64,000 nt of DNA from Krasilnikovozyma curviuscula (Eukaryota > Basidiomycota > Tremellomycetes > Cystofilobasidiales > Mrakiaceae), in contig MVAQ01000061.1 in assembly GCA_014825775.1 (NCBI GenBank), forward strand, positions 1 through 64,000. Direction: 5' to 3'. The first letter of the stretch is position 1; every line of letters starts with the position of its first letter. Below the pieces are notes generated by a model. It had not been told where the DNA came from. It searched no databases and was given only the letters and a program-made list of their open reading frames with translations. This document shows positions 22,620 through 35,402 of the stretch, one piece after another. Both the position numbers and the translations under genes were made by a program.

Positions 22620-24050
22620 ATGAGTAAGCCTGCTGTTGCTCACCCCTCAGCCCCAGAGCCAGATATCCCAGGATACGACCTCAATACTATCCCAGACACA
22701 GAAGAGGATAAGTCTTTGTTCCCCAAGCTTCCTCTCGTGAGCTCTCCCATTCTTTTCTTTTTGATTTTACTACTGCTGACTCTTTTCTTCCTCCGATGAT
22801 AGAGCTCCGATGGATGGTCTCCTCTTGCTCTCGGATGTGCAACATTTGGGTACGGAATCTATGCACCTCCTCCTACCAAAAAAGAAGAGGTCGAGATGCC
22901 TCTCCGGGTGGTGAGGTCTGCTCTCAGGAATGGGATCTCTGTCTTTGATACCTCTCCACAGCAAGTTAAAGTTCTGTTATTTACTTCCGCGAGATTATTG
23001 GTCTGATTCGTACATCCTTTATAGCTACCATCCTTCCGAAATTGTTCTCGGTAACTGCCTCGAGGCATTGGCCGAAGAATACCCTAGAAACACATACAAG
23101 ATCATCACCAAATGTGGGCAGTATGCTTCAGATGGCTTCGACTATAGTCCAAGCAACATTGAAGCCTCCGTGAGGAGGAGCCTGAATAGGTTGAAGACAA
23201 CGTATTTGGACGTTGTCTGTCAGTACTTTTCTTACCGCTGCTTATTCCATCACCTTTGACACCTTCGCTTGGTCTTTTAGATCTCCATGATGTGGAGTTT
23301 ATAGCATCCTCACCAGATGCAGCGACACATTCCAACTTTCCAATTTCAGGCCTCCGGTCACCAGAGGTATCAGCATCGATGGGCTTGGCTGGGCCGAACA
23401 TCAGCCTAGGGCCAGGAGACGACAAAGTGATTGCAGCCTTCGCAGTGCTTCAGTCTCTCCAAGCAGAAGGTGTCATCAAGTACATCGGCATCTCGGGCTA
23501 CCCGTTGCCAGTCCTCCTCCGCCTGTCGCGACTACTGCCGGTGCAGTCCCTCCTCTCATACTCGCACTCCAACATCTCAAACTCAGCGTTTCTCTCATTT
23601 CTCCCCCACTTCCCGCCGACCATCGAAAAACTCCTCACTGCCAGCCCGATGAACATGGGTTTGCTCGCGCCAGCTGGGCCGCCGATGTGGCATCCTGCGC
23701 GAAGCGATCCTTCCAACGACGGGCTTGTGAAATGCGCAGAGGACGCTATTGCTAAGGTGAAGAAACAAGAGTGGGAAGGCGGGATCGTGGACGTTGCGCT
23801 TGGATTTGGGCTGCGAAACCCAAAGAGGGACGTCGACGGCGCAGAGGAGAGGGAGACGCTGCCTGTAGTCGTTGGTGTGACGAACTTAGTTCAGCTACAT
23901 GACTCTTTGAAGGTATGGTGGAAAGTCAACGGTGAGGTTGGAGAGGATAAGGTGAAGAGAGAGGAGGTCGAAGCGCTCGTCCGAGGAGTGTTTGTTCAGA
24001 GCGGATGGGCAGATAGATCATGGTCAAGCCCTCCAGTCAAACGAGTCTGA
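22620..24050 (+). CDS. Aldo/keto reductase, D-arabinose dehydrogenase (Ara2)-like
   Basis: The protein folds as a TIM barrel using NAD(P). Visible blocks are PLALGCATFGYGIY near the N-terminus and VFDTSPYYHPSE, which supplies the catalytic Asp and Tyr. YKIITKCGQY supplies the Lys and YLHDVEFIA the His, so all four residues of the AKR tetrad are present. GVIKYIGISGYPL and the extended C-terminal half match fungal Ara2 and plant L-galactose dehydrogenases, which make erythroascorbate or ascorbate. The start chosen is MSKPAVAHPSAPEPD at 22620; an upstream ATG at 22569 is in frame but less typical. Introns fall at about 22739-22801, 22962-23023, 23219-23279 and possibly near 23620. The protein ends SSPPVKRV. 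Substrate is inferred from the subfamily. Confidence 0.83.
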
Positions 24051-25444
24051 TAATGCTGAAGATTCATAAATGAATTTATATCATCTGTGCTGGTTCGCTC
24101 GATACTTGCATTGGTTCTGCAAGCTATGTTGACCACTAAATTGCTGACGTCCGCAACAAATCTGCTGTCAAAATTTTCACATCAGCAGCTATAGTCAATA
24201 GCAAGCTCGAATTATGGTAACAGTCGTGCGGCTCTCGTTATTGTTCCTTTCATGATACTGCTTCGCGTGCCTTTGCGATGTGGACTTATCCAAAGCTTCT
24301 GTTCTCCTTCTATTTCGCTGCTGCATGCACCAGTAGCTCAGTCTAGTCTTGTCTCCCCTCTTGACTCATAGTCAATTGTCACCATGAACAATCATCTTCT
24401 GGCTTTTGTGGCATGTCTGTAGATTGCTGAAAAGTATAAAGGACGAATTTTTCGGTAGGGAATGTGTGCAGGAGAAAGCTCCCTTGATTCATATCCATCC
24501 TTTCCAAAACCACTCGTAATCCATTCAGTCTTCAGTCTTGTTTTAGTCTCTCTAATAGAGATGTTTAGGTACCTGCTGTTTGAAGCGACAACAAAAACAT
24601 CTGTTGACAAGTAGTTCCCTCTTGCTATCCCTCACTCCTTCCCACTGACTCCCAAATGGACTTCACGTTCATATTTGCTGTCAAAAAAATCAAAACCTGA
24701 ATATTCACCGGAAAACATGGATCAAGAGTTTCAATGGCCTGCAGAGCGTGCTATTCCCTTATCGGTCTCCGGTTGATCGCGCTCATTTAGTATCGGCATG
24801 CCTCTGAGGCTGGTCAGTGGAATAATTGGTCTGGTCTTAGCACTGTCCTTCTCTGTGTAATACCTTTTGGTTTGTTTTCATATTCATGAGTTGGGAGTGT
24901 TGGGAGTTGTTAAATAAAGTTAAGTTACTGAACGCAGCTGTTCATCCTCCGACGGAGCTTAGATCCGTCCTGAATAATTTCAGTGATTTTGCTCTTCTCT
25001 ACCAAAACATTTCACACTTGAGGAGGAGTACACGAAGGCTTTATTTCTCGAGAGATGTTGGAGCAATGAAGGACAGATTTAGGCTGTTCTTATTTTCACG
25101 TCAAAAGAGACTGGAGTGTGAGTACTGAAATTATTTTTCGAAAATATCATTGATACCTGCCGTTCAATTTCATTCTCTCCTATAATTTAACTTTTTTAGC
25201 TGCCACTCTAACATTCTTATCTCAGCACAATTATGAAACTCACTTTCTTAACTTTGATTCTTTCGGAAGGTCGGCAGCGCATCTGCTGAATTTTCGGTGT
25301 TTATCTTTGAGCGAGCTTGCCTCGCGCGCGGGGTAAGCAACAGGTGTGGTCGGGAGCGTCTAGCTATTCCTTTCCCTAAAACGAACTTCTCCCTCGCTGC
25401 TCATCTTCCTATTCCAACCATCACTTACATTAGGACTATCTGAC
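24051..25444. other. Intergenic region, aldo/keto reductase to amidase
   Basis: The gap is 1.39 kb between two + strand genes. Open frames are short and unlike any family I know. Several A/T runs occur (24681-24690, 25130-25150). The stretch 25325-25335 is a CG-rich alternating tract (cgcgcgcgggg). No repeat or RNA gene was recognised. Confidence 0.4.
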
Positions 25445-27906
25445 ATGACTTCTGATCAAGAAATCGTTTGGCCTCAGGTACAGTCTCAAGTCTCAGGTTT
25501 AGAACAACGCTTCACTCACTTCTTCATTGTTCCTCGGCAGGCGGCTCTCGAAGCAAGAGAACTATTGCTTTCGAAGATTCCAAAGGAACTCATTCTCTCT
25601 GCAGAGTTTCTCGCACAGTATCCCAAGGGTTCCAATGTAATTGGAGCTGCCAAGGCATCAGGACTATTGACAGACCAAGAGCTAGAGATCACCAGCGATG
25701 ATGTAGACTCGGTGAATGTAAGTACTCTATAAGCCAATACTCCTTGTATTTCATACTTCTTTTGAGAGTCTCGCTGAAAGTCGATTATTTTGAGTTTTTG
25801 TAGATTTTGCAGGCGATCAAAGACAAGAAGTGGTCCGCGGTGGATGTTGTGACGGCTTTTGGTAAAAGAGCAATGATTGGACATCAACTCATATCTTGCG
25901 TAAGCACCTGAAGACTATCTTCTTTGTGGAGATGTCCTGATTTTCTGGTTTACGAACCGGGGGACTCACAGCTCACCAACATCTTCTTGGATGAGGGTGT
26001 TGCTCGCGCTAAAGAGCTGGATGCCTACTATGAGAAGACTGGAAAGTTGGTGGGGCCTCTTCATGGTCTTCCTATTAGTATCAAAGAAGTAGGTTCACCA
26101 CTGTTGTTTTCATTGTTGTGCGTTGATGGGGACTGATGTCTCTTCTGTTCAAGCATATGGCGGTCAAAGGCAAAATCTCAACCATTGGTGTTGTTTCAAG
26201 AATCGATGCTGAGCCTGAGACTGCCCATTCTCATCTCATACAGATCTTGGTGGACGCTGGAGCCGTGCTTTACGTCAAAACAAACCACCCCCAAACGTTA
26301 GTCTCAGTCACAATGGTTCACGTTGACTAAAGCATTCTAAACCTTGATGGATTTTTTTTGTGTGCCTTGTCAGCATCATGCATCAAGAGTCTCACTCCTT
26401 TTGGGGTGAAACACTTAACCCACACAATACAGGATTGACGCCTGGTGGCTCCAGTGGTGGATGCGCTGCATTGATCGCGTTTGGTGGATCTCCAATGGGA
26501 ATTGGTGGAGATATTGGTGGAAGCTTAAGAGTCCCAGCTGTCAACTCTGGGATTTGGACTTTGAGTGAGCTTATTTGCTTTGCCACTGACGGCAAAACCC
26601 GATTGCTGACACCAATATCACTTCACTTTGGAACAGAACCAACTACTCTCCGTGTTCCTTCAGCTGGCAACTTTTCTTTGGTTCCAGGTAACGATGGCCT
26701 CGTTGCGACTTCTGGCCCACTCTGTAAAAGCTGTAGAGACATCGATTTATGGTGCTCAGTCATGTTTGGTGCTGAGCCCTGGATCAAAGAGACCTCTTTG
26801 GTTCCACTGCCATGGAAGCTCCCAAGAGAAATAGATACTCCCCAGACCTTCAAATGGATTGGTGGGGATAAAATCAAGATTGGTGTGATGTGGTCCGACG
26901 AAGTTGTTCTTCCTCAACCGCCGATGCAGAGGGCGCTCAAGGCCGTTGTCGCAGCTCTGAGAGAAAAAGCTAGTGATCAGTTCGAAATCGTAAACTACAA
27001 ACCTATGGATCACGCAAAAGCGGTACAAATTGCTGTGAGCTTCGTTCAGCCCTTTTCTCTGATGAACGCTGTTGTTGAAAAACTGATCTTACCCTGCAGC
27101 ACCGGCTTTACTTTGCGGTAAGACGACCTCTCCCTCAGTCCATTCTATTACCGCTGACCTTTAGTTTTTATCTTCTCAGGATGGTGGTGAATCTGTCAAC
27201 AAACACATGGCGATGGAGCCCATCTTGTCGCTTACAGAGTTCGCTCTCAATCGCCCTGGAATGAAGTATCATACCATGACAGAATATCTCGCTGTAAGTC
27301 GCTTCCGAAATTAGAGGATAAAAGGAACACTGACGTATTTTATACTGTTCAATCTAGCTTGTTGCAGAAAAGCAACAGTTCAGAGAAGCGTACGGCAAGC
27401 ACTGGACGGAACAAGAAGTTGATATTGTCCTGTGTCCTTCCACAGTCGGACCTGCTCCCAAACTAGGCACTTCTCGCTACTGGGGGTAAGTTTTCACCTA
27501 GTAACACCTTGATTTCAGAGATAAAACACTGAGTAAAACACTGACTTACTTGCTCGACCTAGCTACGCTTCTGCGTGGAATCTAGTAGACTACGCTGGCG
27601 CTTGCTTCCCAACCGGACTCCGAGCCTCTGCAAAACTCGACCCAGTTGGTGATCACAAGACGCGAGAGCCTTTATCAGACTATGATAAGTACTTCCAGGA
27701 TTGCTGTAAGTCACCATGCTTTGACCAACATCGCGCAGTTTGACTGATTGCTTCCACCACTCCATTGCATCGCTGCATTCACAGATATTCCGGAGATTTT
27801 TGAAGGTGCTCCTCTCGGTCTTCAGCTTGTTTCTCGCAGGTACCAGGAGGAGAAGCTGATGCTTGTGATGTCGATGATTGCCAAGATTTTGCCATTGTCT
27901 GCGTAA
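25445..27906 (+). CDS. Amidase (amidase-signature family, acetamidase/general amidase type)
   Basis: The enzyme hydrolyses carbon-nitrogen bonds of amides with a Ser-cisSer-Lys triad. The Lys is in GLPISIKEHMAVKG (split by an intron at about 26089-26155). GLTPGGSSGGCAALIAFGG holds the cis-Ser, and GIGGDIGGSLRVPA holds the nucleophile Ser. The start MTSDQEIVWPQ is followed by an intron, then AALEARELLLSKIPK. The C-terminus, after several introns, includes YRVRSQ- and LGLQLVSRRYQEEKLM-type sequence and stops at 27904-27906 after ILPLSA. Length and arrangement fit fungal acetamidase or general amidase enzymes used for nitrogen scavenging. The substrate is not predictable. An exon junction near 25905-25972 is inferred from reading frame only. 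Confidence 0.85.
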
Positions 27907-28836
27907 AGTCAGCAACGACTCTTAATAAATAGTACTGTATGGTCACTGTCTGCATACGCAAATCCTCTTCCCTTGCCTTTACTACTCGAAAAACCTTAGA
28001 AATCATTTCCCAGGACCAAAAAAACCTCTAGGGAAGGCAGCGTTGTTGGACAAAACACCCTTGAAGCGTTGGGTGTGCTCCAATCTCGCAGCGCCGAGGC
28101 AGTCTGGCCATGAATACTGCCTGCAACATCAACAGTCGTGTAGTCGTATGGGAATTCTCTACTTAATCTCAAAAAAAGATATATACACGACATGAAAAAA
28201 TGGACCGACTGTGGGGAACAATGTTACTACACCGAAAATTCACCTGCGCGATGGCCCAACCGACAGCCTTTCCTGTACTTTCATTTCTCTCTAGACTCAT
28301 GCATCAAAAACACTCCAGCATCTTTCCGTTCTGCTTCTCTTGGTGCTTTCAATCTTGCTGAACCGACAATGTACTTCCCCCTTGATAATGAGGTAATTTA
28401 TAAATATGAGGCGAATAAGTAAACAGAGCGCGCCAGCGCAGACTGTACCAGCAAGAACAGAATAGCATGCAGCTATCTATAAGTCTTCGAAGGATTATGT
28501 CTTCTTCCAGAGAAACGTCTTTTGGAACTCGAGGCGCATTGTTTATTAATCTATGAAAAGGTGTGTTTCGGAAGAAATCTCTTCAATATTTTTTCTTTGA
28601 CAATCAGCTGCACTATCACCATCAAATCTCAACAAGAATCGATCCCACTCCCTATTTCACCAACCCTCAAAAAATATCAAGATCCCCTTGCTGCGCCTTT
28701 TGTTTTTCCCCTTTGTTCGACCTTCGGCCACTCGGGAAACGCCCCACGACCGCATTGATCTTTCTGAAGACATCGACATATCACTTGAACAGGTCTACAG
28801 CTTTGTCCTGCTGATAGTGCTGCTCTTGTCTGAGAT
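27907..28836. other. Intergenic region, amidase to RIC8
   Basis: These 930 bp hold the amidase 3' end and the RIC8 promoter. Small open frames cover most of it but have no family resemblance or consistent exon structure. No repeat was recognised. Confidence 0.4.
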
Positions 28837-31228
28837 ATGGAGACGATCTCAGCCTCGCAGCTCCCTCAGTATTCGTTGTCGACACACGCAGCCTACGTCG
28901 AGTTCCTGGACAAGGTCATCAATTCCCAGCCCTCTTCTATCCACCCAACGGAGAGGAATGCCCTATTAGAGGAATTGTTAAAGGCCGTCAAGTCGAAAGG
29001 AGACGAATATGCTATAGGTTTGTTCCAACTTTCTGTACTCTTGCCTCCCTGACAGCTGAAACTTCCTCGCAACGTCTTTTTTTCCCTCATGATCTGCTGG
29101 ACCACAGTGAAATTGTCAATATTACAGACCATCAAGGTCCTGGGCAGAAATCCTATTGCATCAGAATCTATATGCACCAAAGAAGTTCGTTGCTCAGTGG
29201 GTGGCTGCTGCTGCCTTTGCTCCAGAACTGACTTTCGACTATTTCTAGAACTTGTCTGCCTTGCTGGCCTGTGTTTCCTTACCTCCACTACCAGATTTAA
29301 CACCTGCGATCCCCAGTCTCGATAGTTCACCACCCAAGAGGCCTTCTTTCTCATTGAATCGGTCATCAGTATCACGTTCCAGCAGTTCCGCGACTGGCTT
29401 TGGTTCACCCTGTTCAGTTGAAGCTTCAAGAATATTGGCCAATGCACTCTTGCTACATGCATCTGGAAGATCGATCCTGTCTACCTTGGGAGCTGGTGAA
29501 GGTATCGTCAGGGCGCTGAAGATTGGGTTGTCCAATGGTGAGACAGCCGAAAACACTAATCGATGGAACGACAACAAGAAGAGCGTCGCCAAGAAGATGG
29601 GACTAACATCAGACGATGACGAAGTAATTACTGTTTCCCTCTCGTTCTCCATAGGAACAGCGAGCTTATTACCTTGGTTTGAATTTAGATCGTACCCCCG
29701 ACGCCGTCGCATTGTTTCGTTCTGTTTCGAATACTGTTCCTCATCACCCTTCCTCCAACTCCATTATCACCAACTTTGACATCTTCAATCATAACTGTCA
29801 TTTCAGCGAGATTGGAGTTCTATGCACTCTACTCGTCACTGAATGGGGAGGATCCATTGGATCCGATTCCGGAAGCTCTGAAGGTGGCATTTAACATGGG
29901 CTTGCGCTGTGCTAAGGCAAAAGTCGATATTGCTTCACCAGAAAGCTCAGATGAAACTGTTTGGAACCAAGAGCTTGATTGGTGAGTCTTTCTCTTATGT
30001 CTTCTTAGTTTCTGAAATTCATTTCTTTCTATATATCTTTCTTTGATAGTCTTCTTCCGCCCTTGGTACTTCTTTTACAAACTGCCCCAATCTCAAGTTC
30101 ACCCCCACTTCCCCAGATCATTAAACACGCCATACAAGGGCTACTAGCATTCCCAGTCAACGCCGAATCCACCACCTGGTTCCCAGCACCCCCCGATCCA
30201 TTTTCTGTCTCTGAAACGTTGTTAGGAACATCCCCACCACTCAGCTCTATCAGTTCAAAGAACGACAGGGGTGACAGTTTCTTTTCAAGACTCAGAATCG
30301 GTTCAAATTCCTCCATTCATTCCAATGGCGGCGTTTCCACCAGATCTAGTTCCCCCTCCATCCAGGCTTCATCCCGATTCCTCCCAACCCCAGCAAATCG
30401 TTTGTTTTCAGCCATATGCATTATACTCAAGCCGTATGATGGCACGTCGGCCTCTTTGACACCCAAGTCAGACGCTGATGAGAACCTGGCACCTCCCGCT
30501 CTCATTCTCGCCAAATTGTGTGAAGCAAGTATCTCAACGAGACAGGAAATCAAGAACTACATCTTTCCCAACGATTTGGATAGGTCGGAGACACTTGGTC
30601 CGCTAAAAAACAGAGTTGGGACTCTTGGAGCGCTTTTGAGAGTGCTGAATGATGATCGTATTGATGCCAATAGTTCAAAAACTGCTGTTGGCGAGCTCTT
30701 GTACGCAGTTTGCGATAGTGATGGTGAGTTAAGAACTTCCCCCGGACCTCAAGGGCTGTGTTGATTTCTTGAGACTAACTCCTTGCCAATTCATTCGCAG
30801 CATCTTCCATGAGTCATGAGATTGGCTACGGGAATGCAGGAGGATTTTTGTTCGGTAAAGGTCTCTCGGCTGAACCGGACAAATCTTATTCGACTTCTTC
30901 TTCATCACATCCTACATCTGACCCAATAACAGGCCTCTCCGACCCAACTGATTCCTCACCCTCATCGTCAGCTAAGGTATACCACGACAATAGCATGACG
31001 GATGAAGAGAAAGAAAGAGAGGCTGAAAGGCTGTTCGTAATGTTTGAGAGAATTGCGAAAAACCCAGCGATGAAGATTGTGAATCCGATGCAGGAGGCAC
31101 AGCAGTCTGGAAAGTTTGAGGAAATGGAGGACAATGAGGAAGAGGACGACGAGGAGTTGGCTGCCGCGGTAGAGGCGGAAATGAAAACTTACAAGCAGAA
31201 GAAGGCAATGAGTAAGCCTTCCGAGTAG
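28837..31228 (+). CDS. RIC8: RIC8/synembryn, G-alpha chaperone and exchange factor
   Basis: Ric8 folds and activates heterotrimeric G-alpha subunits in the cytosol and at the plasma membrane. The start METISASQLPQYSLSTHAAY leads into an armadillo-like all-helical protein spread over about six exons. The most diagnostic part is the C-terminal exon, DEEKEREAERLFVMFERIAK, followed by NPAMKIVNPMQEAQQSGKFE, an acidic run (about 31125-31160) and a basic end (KQKKAMSKPSE). The central region (ILKPYDGTSASLTPKSDADE, ALILAKLCEASISTRQEIKN) also fits synembryn. Several serine-rich inserts lengthen it compared with animal Ric8. In fungi it acts in pheromone, nutrient and cAMP signalling (established for Neurospora and Cryptococcus). 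Confidence 0.85.
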
Positions 31229-31323
31229 CTCAGGTTACGCAAAGGTCATCTTGGATTTGCGACAGATCTAAGTGCCTCACTTTTTGTATCCATATTATTT
31301 GTAATAAACATGGAAAGATTCTA

Positions 31324-33243
31324 CTATGATATTTGCCCTTCTATCAGCGGTTTAGACACGTCTGTTAAGTTACCCAATGACCGAGGTTCGTCTGATTGCG
31401 GAACAGAGTGCGAGTTTCTGCCGGAGTTGCGTCTGTGCTCAATCGGGATATGCTGCGCTGGATTAGAGCTGCTATAATCAAGGTGGACACTATGGAGCGG
31501 CAGAAAAGAGAGATCAGAATGACAGAATGAGTTTGGCAGTTGAGCCTTTGAACACAGGACGAGACTTACTACGCCCTACTAACTCCATCGAGCGCTTCCA
31601 ATGTTGTCTGTACAACTTCTCCAACATCATGAGCGACACCCAGCGATGTGTGAGGTGGAAGAATGATATCGACCTCTACAATGAGCTCGTCGCCGACGTG
31701 GCTAAACAGACATGGTGTCAAAATCATAGTAGAGATTTTTAGTCGGCAAAGAGATGGCACTTACTAGACCTCCAAACCACTGACTTCTACAACAGGCTCG
31801 AATCTGGTCACAAGGTAGAGAATTCGGAACAGCTCGCGAGGGTCGGCAACTCTCCCAGATCTCAAGTAGAAGGCAAGTCAGCAACCATCACAAAGAGAAT
31901 TGACCATTCAACTACTCACAAGTTAACGAAATTCTCGTATAAAGTTCCCAGCCATTCATAGGTTATGTAAAGCGACAGCAGAGCTCCTCCCAACGGATCC
32001 AACCATCGTACCCGAAGAACTTCACCTACCACTGGGAAGATGAGGGAAAATACGTTGAAGAAGACATCGTTCTTGGCATCTTGAGCCAAAGCCTGAATAC
32101 CAGTCGACTTGATGCGAGAGCTCCAGATCCACATGAACAGTTTGATCGCGATCGTTGCTACCATAGTTCCTTTACCGAAGACGGACAGTTCTGGGACTTC
32201 TTCTGTGCCTTTTTCGAATAACTTGGACACTGACTCAAAGAATACCTGCATGAAGGAAGCAATCATGAAGCTTTGCACGTATAAGATCAGCGTTGCTGTT
32301 TATGACAGTTTGGTCTCAGCTATTCGTCCTCACCAACTGAAAATCAACACACCCAGCGGTTCAAAGCGTTTTTTCCCTGTAGGATAAGCACGCTGCTGAG
32401 GTGAATGAGACGCGAGTGCTGTACCAAAGATGATGACGGTGGAGAGAAGATCCAGCGCTGAGTCAACGAACGAGGCGACTAAGGATATCGAGTTCGACAA
32501 TGCAACGGCGACCCCCTTGGACGAGAGCAGAACCACATTCACAGCCAAATTGGCTGTTTTAGAAGTTATAGTTTAAAGTAGAATAAGCAATGATGAGATG
32601 AGATGAGTTAAAGCTAAGAGTGCTTACCGTTGATTGCAAGCTGTTCGCGCTTTTCTCTGATCTGCTCCCTAGTCAGACTGGTGTCACCAAGCAGAGCATC
32701 TTCTTCTGTTGGCTCGGTCTCTGTGTGTCGTTCACTCAAGATGACTGATGAGTCGCTTCGAGGAAGGAATGCTGAGCGGTTTTGAGGGCTGTGGGTGTAG
32801 TTTCGTAGAATGTCCTTGGGGAGAGAACCACTGAGAATAGCATCTACTTCTGCAAATGCATCAAGCTGTTCGTCTGGAAACAGACCAAGTCACGTCAATT
32901 CGTGCAATGGACAAGAGTTGGAGGATGAGGGAGATTGCCGCTCTCACTCTGCTCTATATAGTATTCTCGTAGCTTTTTATTCACGATACCTTTGAGTTCT
33001 TTGTCAGACTTCCTCAGATGCTCCCACTGGCCCGGAGTACATCGAATCATGCTTTAAAACGTTTGAAGAAAGTTAACCTGTTGCTGCGAACGTGCTGAAC
33101 CAAAGTGAACATCGAATCGCTCACTGGTGGGCTTCGATCTTGTAGGAAACGCTCGCTTTTCTCATTCCAGCAATAGGCCTCTCCATCCCTGCCCCCGATC
33201 CGGACATCCTTCGCACCGCATCCTTCTTCGAGACAGCGGTCAT
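31324..33243 (-). CDS. Cation diffusion facilitator, Mn-type (DD-DD) transporter
   Basis: CDF proteins export divalent metals from the cytosol by proton antiport. The start at 33241-33243 gives MTAVSKKDAVRRMSGSGAGM. The first metal pair is FVDSALDLLST (about 32460) and the second AQDAKNDVFFN (about 32080). Both are DxxxD, the pattern of Mn/Fe-type CDFs (plant MTP8-11) and unlike the HxxxD of zinc transporters. The cytosolic domain has DELIVEVDIILPPHTSLG, AHDVGE and YVHLDY. The last exon ends in PLIEGQIS. A coding exon of about 17 nt near 33090 fits the reading frame; the N-terminal junctions are my least certain part. The long N-terminal tail carries acidic clusters (TETEPTEEDALL). Mn specificity is inferred from motifs. 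Confidence 0.87.
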
Positions 33244-35402
33244 GCTAAATGAGACAAGAAATGTAAGTTACAATGTCTTCAACCAGCTAGACAGGCTGTG
33301 GATGTTCCATTGCTCAATAGAACACGGCACTAACCTAACCTGCTCAAACAGATGATTGACGGTCAAGAAAAGCTCGATTATTTGTACCCCAAAACATGCT
33401 GCTCTAACCGTTTATTCCATCATTTATTTTTTATTTGGAACCTCGACAGAATTAGAGAATTCTTGTGACCCTCTCTCTGCATTCATTGTTGACATATTCT
33501 TTTTGAATGAAAGATTGTCGAAATAACTCTGATTCTACACTTTGCGCCTGCGAATCAGTTTACAACCGACACCTGCTTGATGAAACCAAGACTTATCAAC
33601 AACCATGAAAATAGCGCACTACAGCGCGAAACAGTCTCACATTTTTGTTGTTAGGTAGAGCTCATACCTTCCACTCTTATTACTGCTTCGAACCTATCCC
33701 AGCCTGGCCACTAGTCAACAGCAGGTGTACCCTGTTCCCAAATTCGCCAGAAAGCAGCAGTATCCAGTCATTTCTACGTCAAACAGCTCAAATGATCAGT
33801 CTAGGAGCCATGTCTGAAACCTGGCGGGCATATGGTACTTCCCCGGCGCAACGTGAGCAGCTCGCTTAGCGACTGTGTATGACTTACCTCGTTTCTGACA
33901 CTTGAGTCACCAGCTCCGAAGACTATAAGTTCTTTCCACCTCCTTTTTGACGAAACACTTGTTATCGGTTTCTCCTTCTGTAGTGATTCTCACTCTCTGG
34001 CTGAATTGCTCCTTCCTTTTGCGGAGACACGTTTGGAGGTGTCCAAGTTGACCGTTTCTCCTCTTTCTGGCAATCCTCGTTGCAACTATTGCCTTTGGGA
34101 TGGGAAGGGACACGGAAATGTCACCGGATTCAGTGAGTTTTTCTAACTGTGAGATAAAATTGAGATGAGAACTACCGCTCATCATCTTTTGATGGCCTCT
34201 AGATGCGTGAAATGGTAAGAAGTTTCAGGTCAGATTCAAGTACTTATCAAGTTGTACTCTTCATACCCATGCACATCTGCATCACCTACCTTTCAAACAA
34301 TTCTTGAAGAAAGCTGGCTTTGTTCATGAAACGCATGACTGGAAGGAACGAACCCCCAGCGTCATCAGCATCTCAGGGAGTCAATCTGTCAACGCTGAGT
34401 CCCGCAATGAATTCACCTGCAACATCCGTTTCAGACCTCTTGGAGTAGATGGTCTTTCTGGGTCTGGCAATGTGATTTCTCAATTTCACCACAGACGGGC
34501 GCTCTCAAAATTCACCACTTATCGTTATCTTCTTGCGTCCTCGTGCTCCTCAAATTTTGATCCATACCTATACTAGGATACCACAAGGGTTTCATACACG
34601 CTCGTCTGTCCCCTCACCCACCGGGCAGGTTCTCCGTTATCCACCAAGCCACCTCGCGCTACCAGTTTGCCAGAAGACGATGGAGTACAAATATCTTTTC
34701 TTCTCTTCTCTTCTCTTGTCTTCTCCATCACTGTCAGCTACGACTTTATCCTGGATGGTCGCAGCTTGCCGATCTATGAACGCCACTGTCCCTCGTGGTC
34801 CGTTAAGTATGCCGACTGATGGGGTGGTAATTCATCACCGTCGTCGTAGATATTTGGCATCGGTTCCTAAGGTCAGTCTGGAAGTATTTCTCCATGACTT
34901 TGTGGAGGTGGACTAGAGCTGCTGTCAGCTAGGGGCTTTATGAATATCGATATTTGTTGCGACTTGCTCACCCCTGTCTCTATCATCTCGCTCACGGACT
35001 TCCTGGTCGTGTCTACGCTAGGTGCCATGCTATCCTAATACCTCCTGAACTACCTCGTGTCTCCAAATCAAACTTGGCACTCTCATTGGATCGTTCTGGT
35101 GATGAAAAAGGCGTGTGCTCATTGTCTCACGGGGAGAGCCGCCGATAGGATAGAAATACTCACGTGTGTGTTATTCTGATAACAGATTCAGCTGCAATAT
35201 GAAGCAAGGAGGGCCCATGAGGGCGCGATGACAAGCTGGAAAGAGCGCGTGGATCATTCCCGCCTCGACCGCCCACCAATGTCCTCTGATTATATATACC
35301 TTACTAAGCATAACATAAAACTCAGTTTTCCTTCTCACCTTCTCACCTTCTCACCAGAAACTTTCACCTTCACTTCAGCTTTGGTTTGTCTTTCGACCTG
35401 AG
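33244..35402. promoter_or_regulatory. Long divergent intergenic region with OPT core promoter
   Basis: This 2.16-kb gap lies between the start codons of the CDF gene (-) and the OPT gene (+). No protein family is recognisable in it. Near the OPT gene a TATA-like TATATATA sits at 35291-35298, 105 bp before the start codon. It is followed by three exact tandem copies of CTTCTCAC (35331-35354) in a pyrimidine-rich leader. A second pyrimidine tract with repeated cttctctt lies at 34699-34720. Confidence 0.5.

Noticed and set aside
33907..34916. Several open frames of 90-130 codons between the CDF and OPT genes
   Set aside because: Overlapping on both strands, no recognisable motif or exon chain, so chance frames are more likely.
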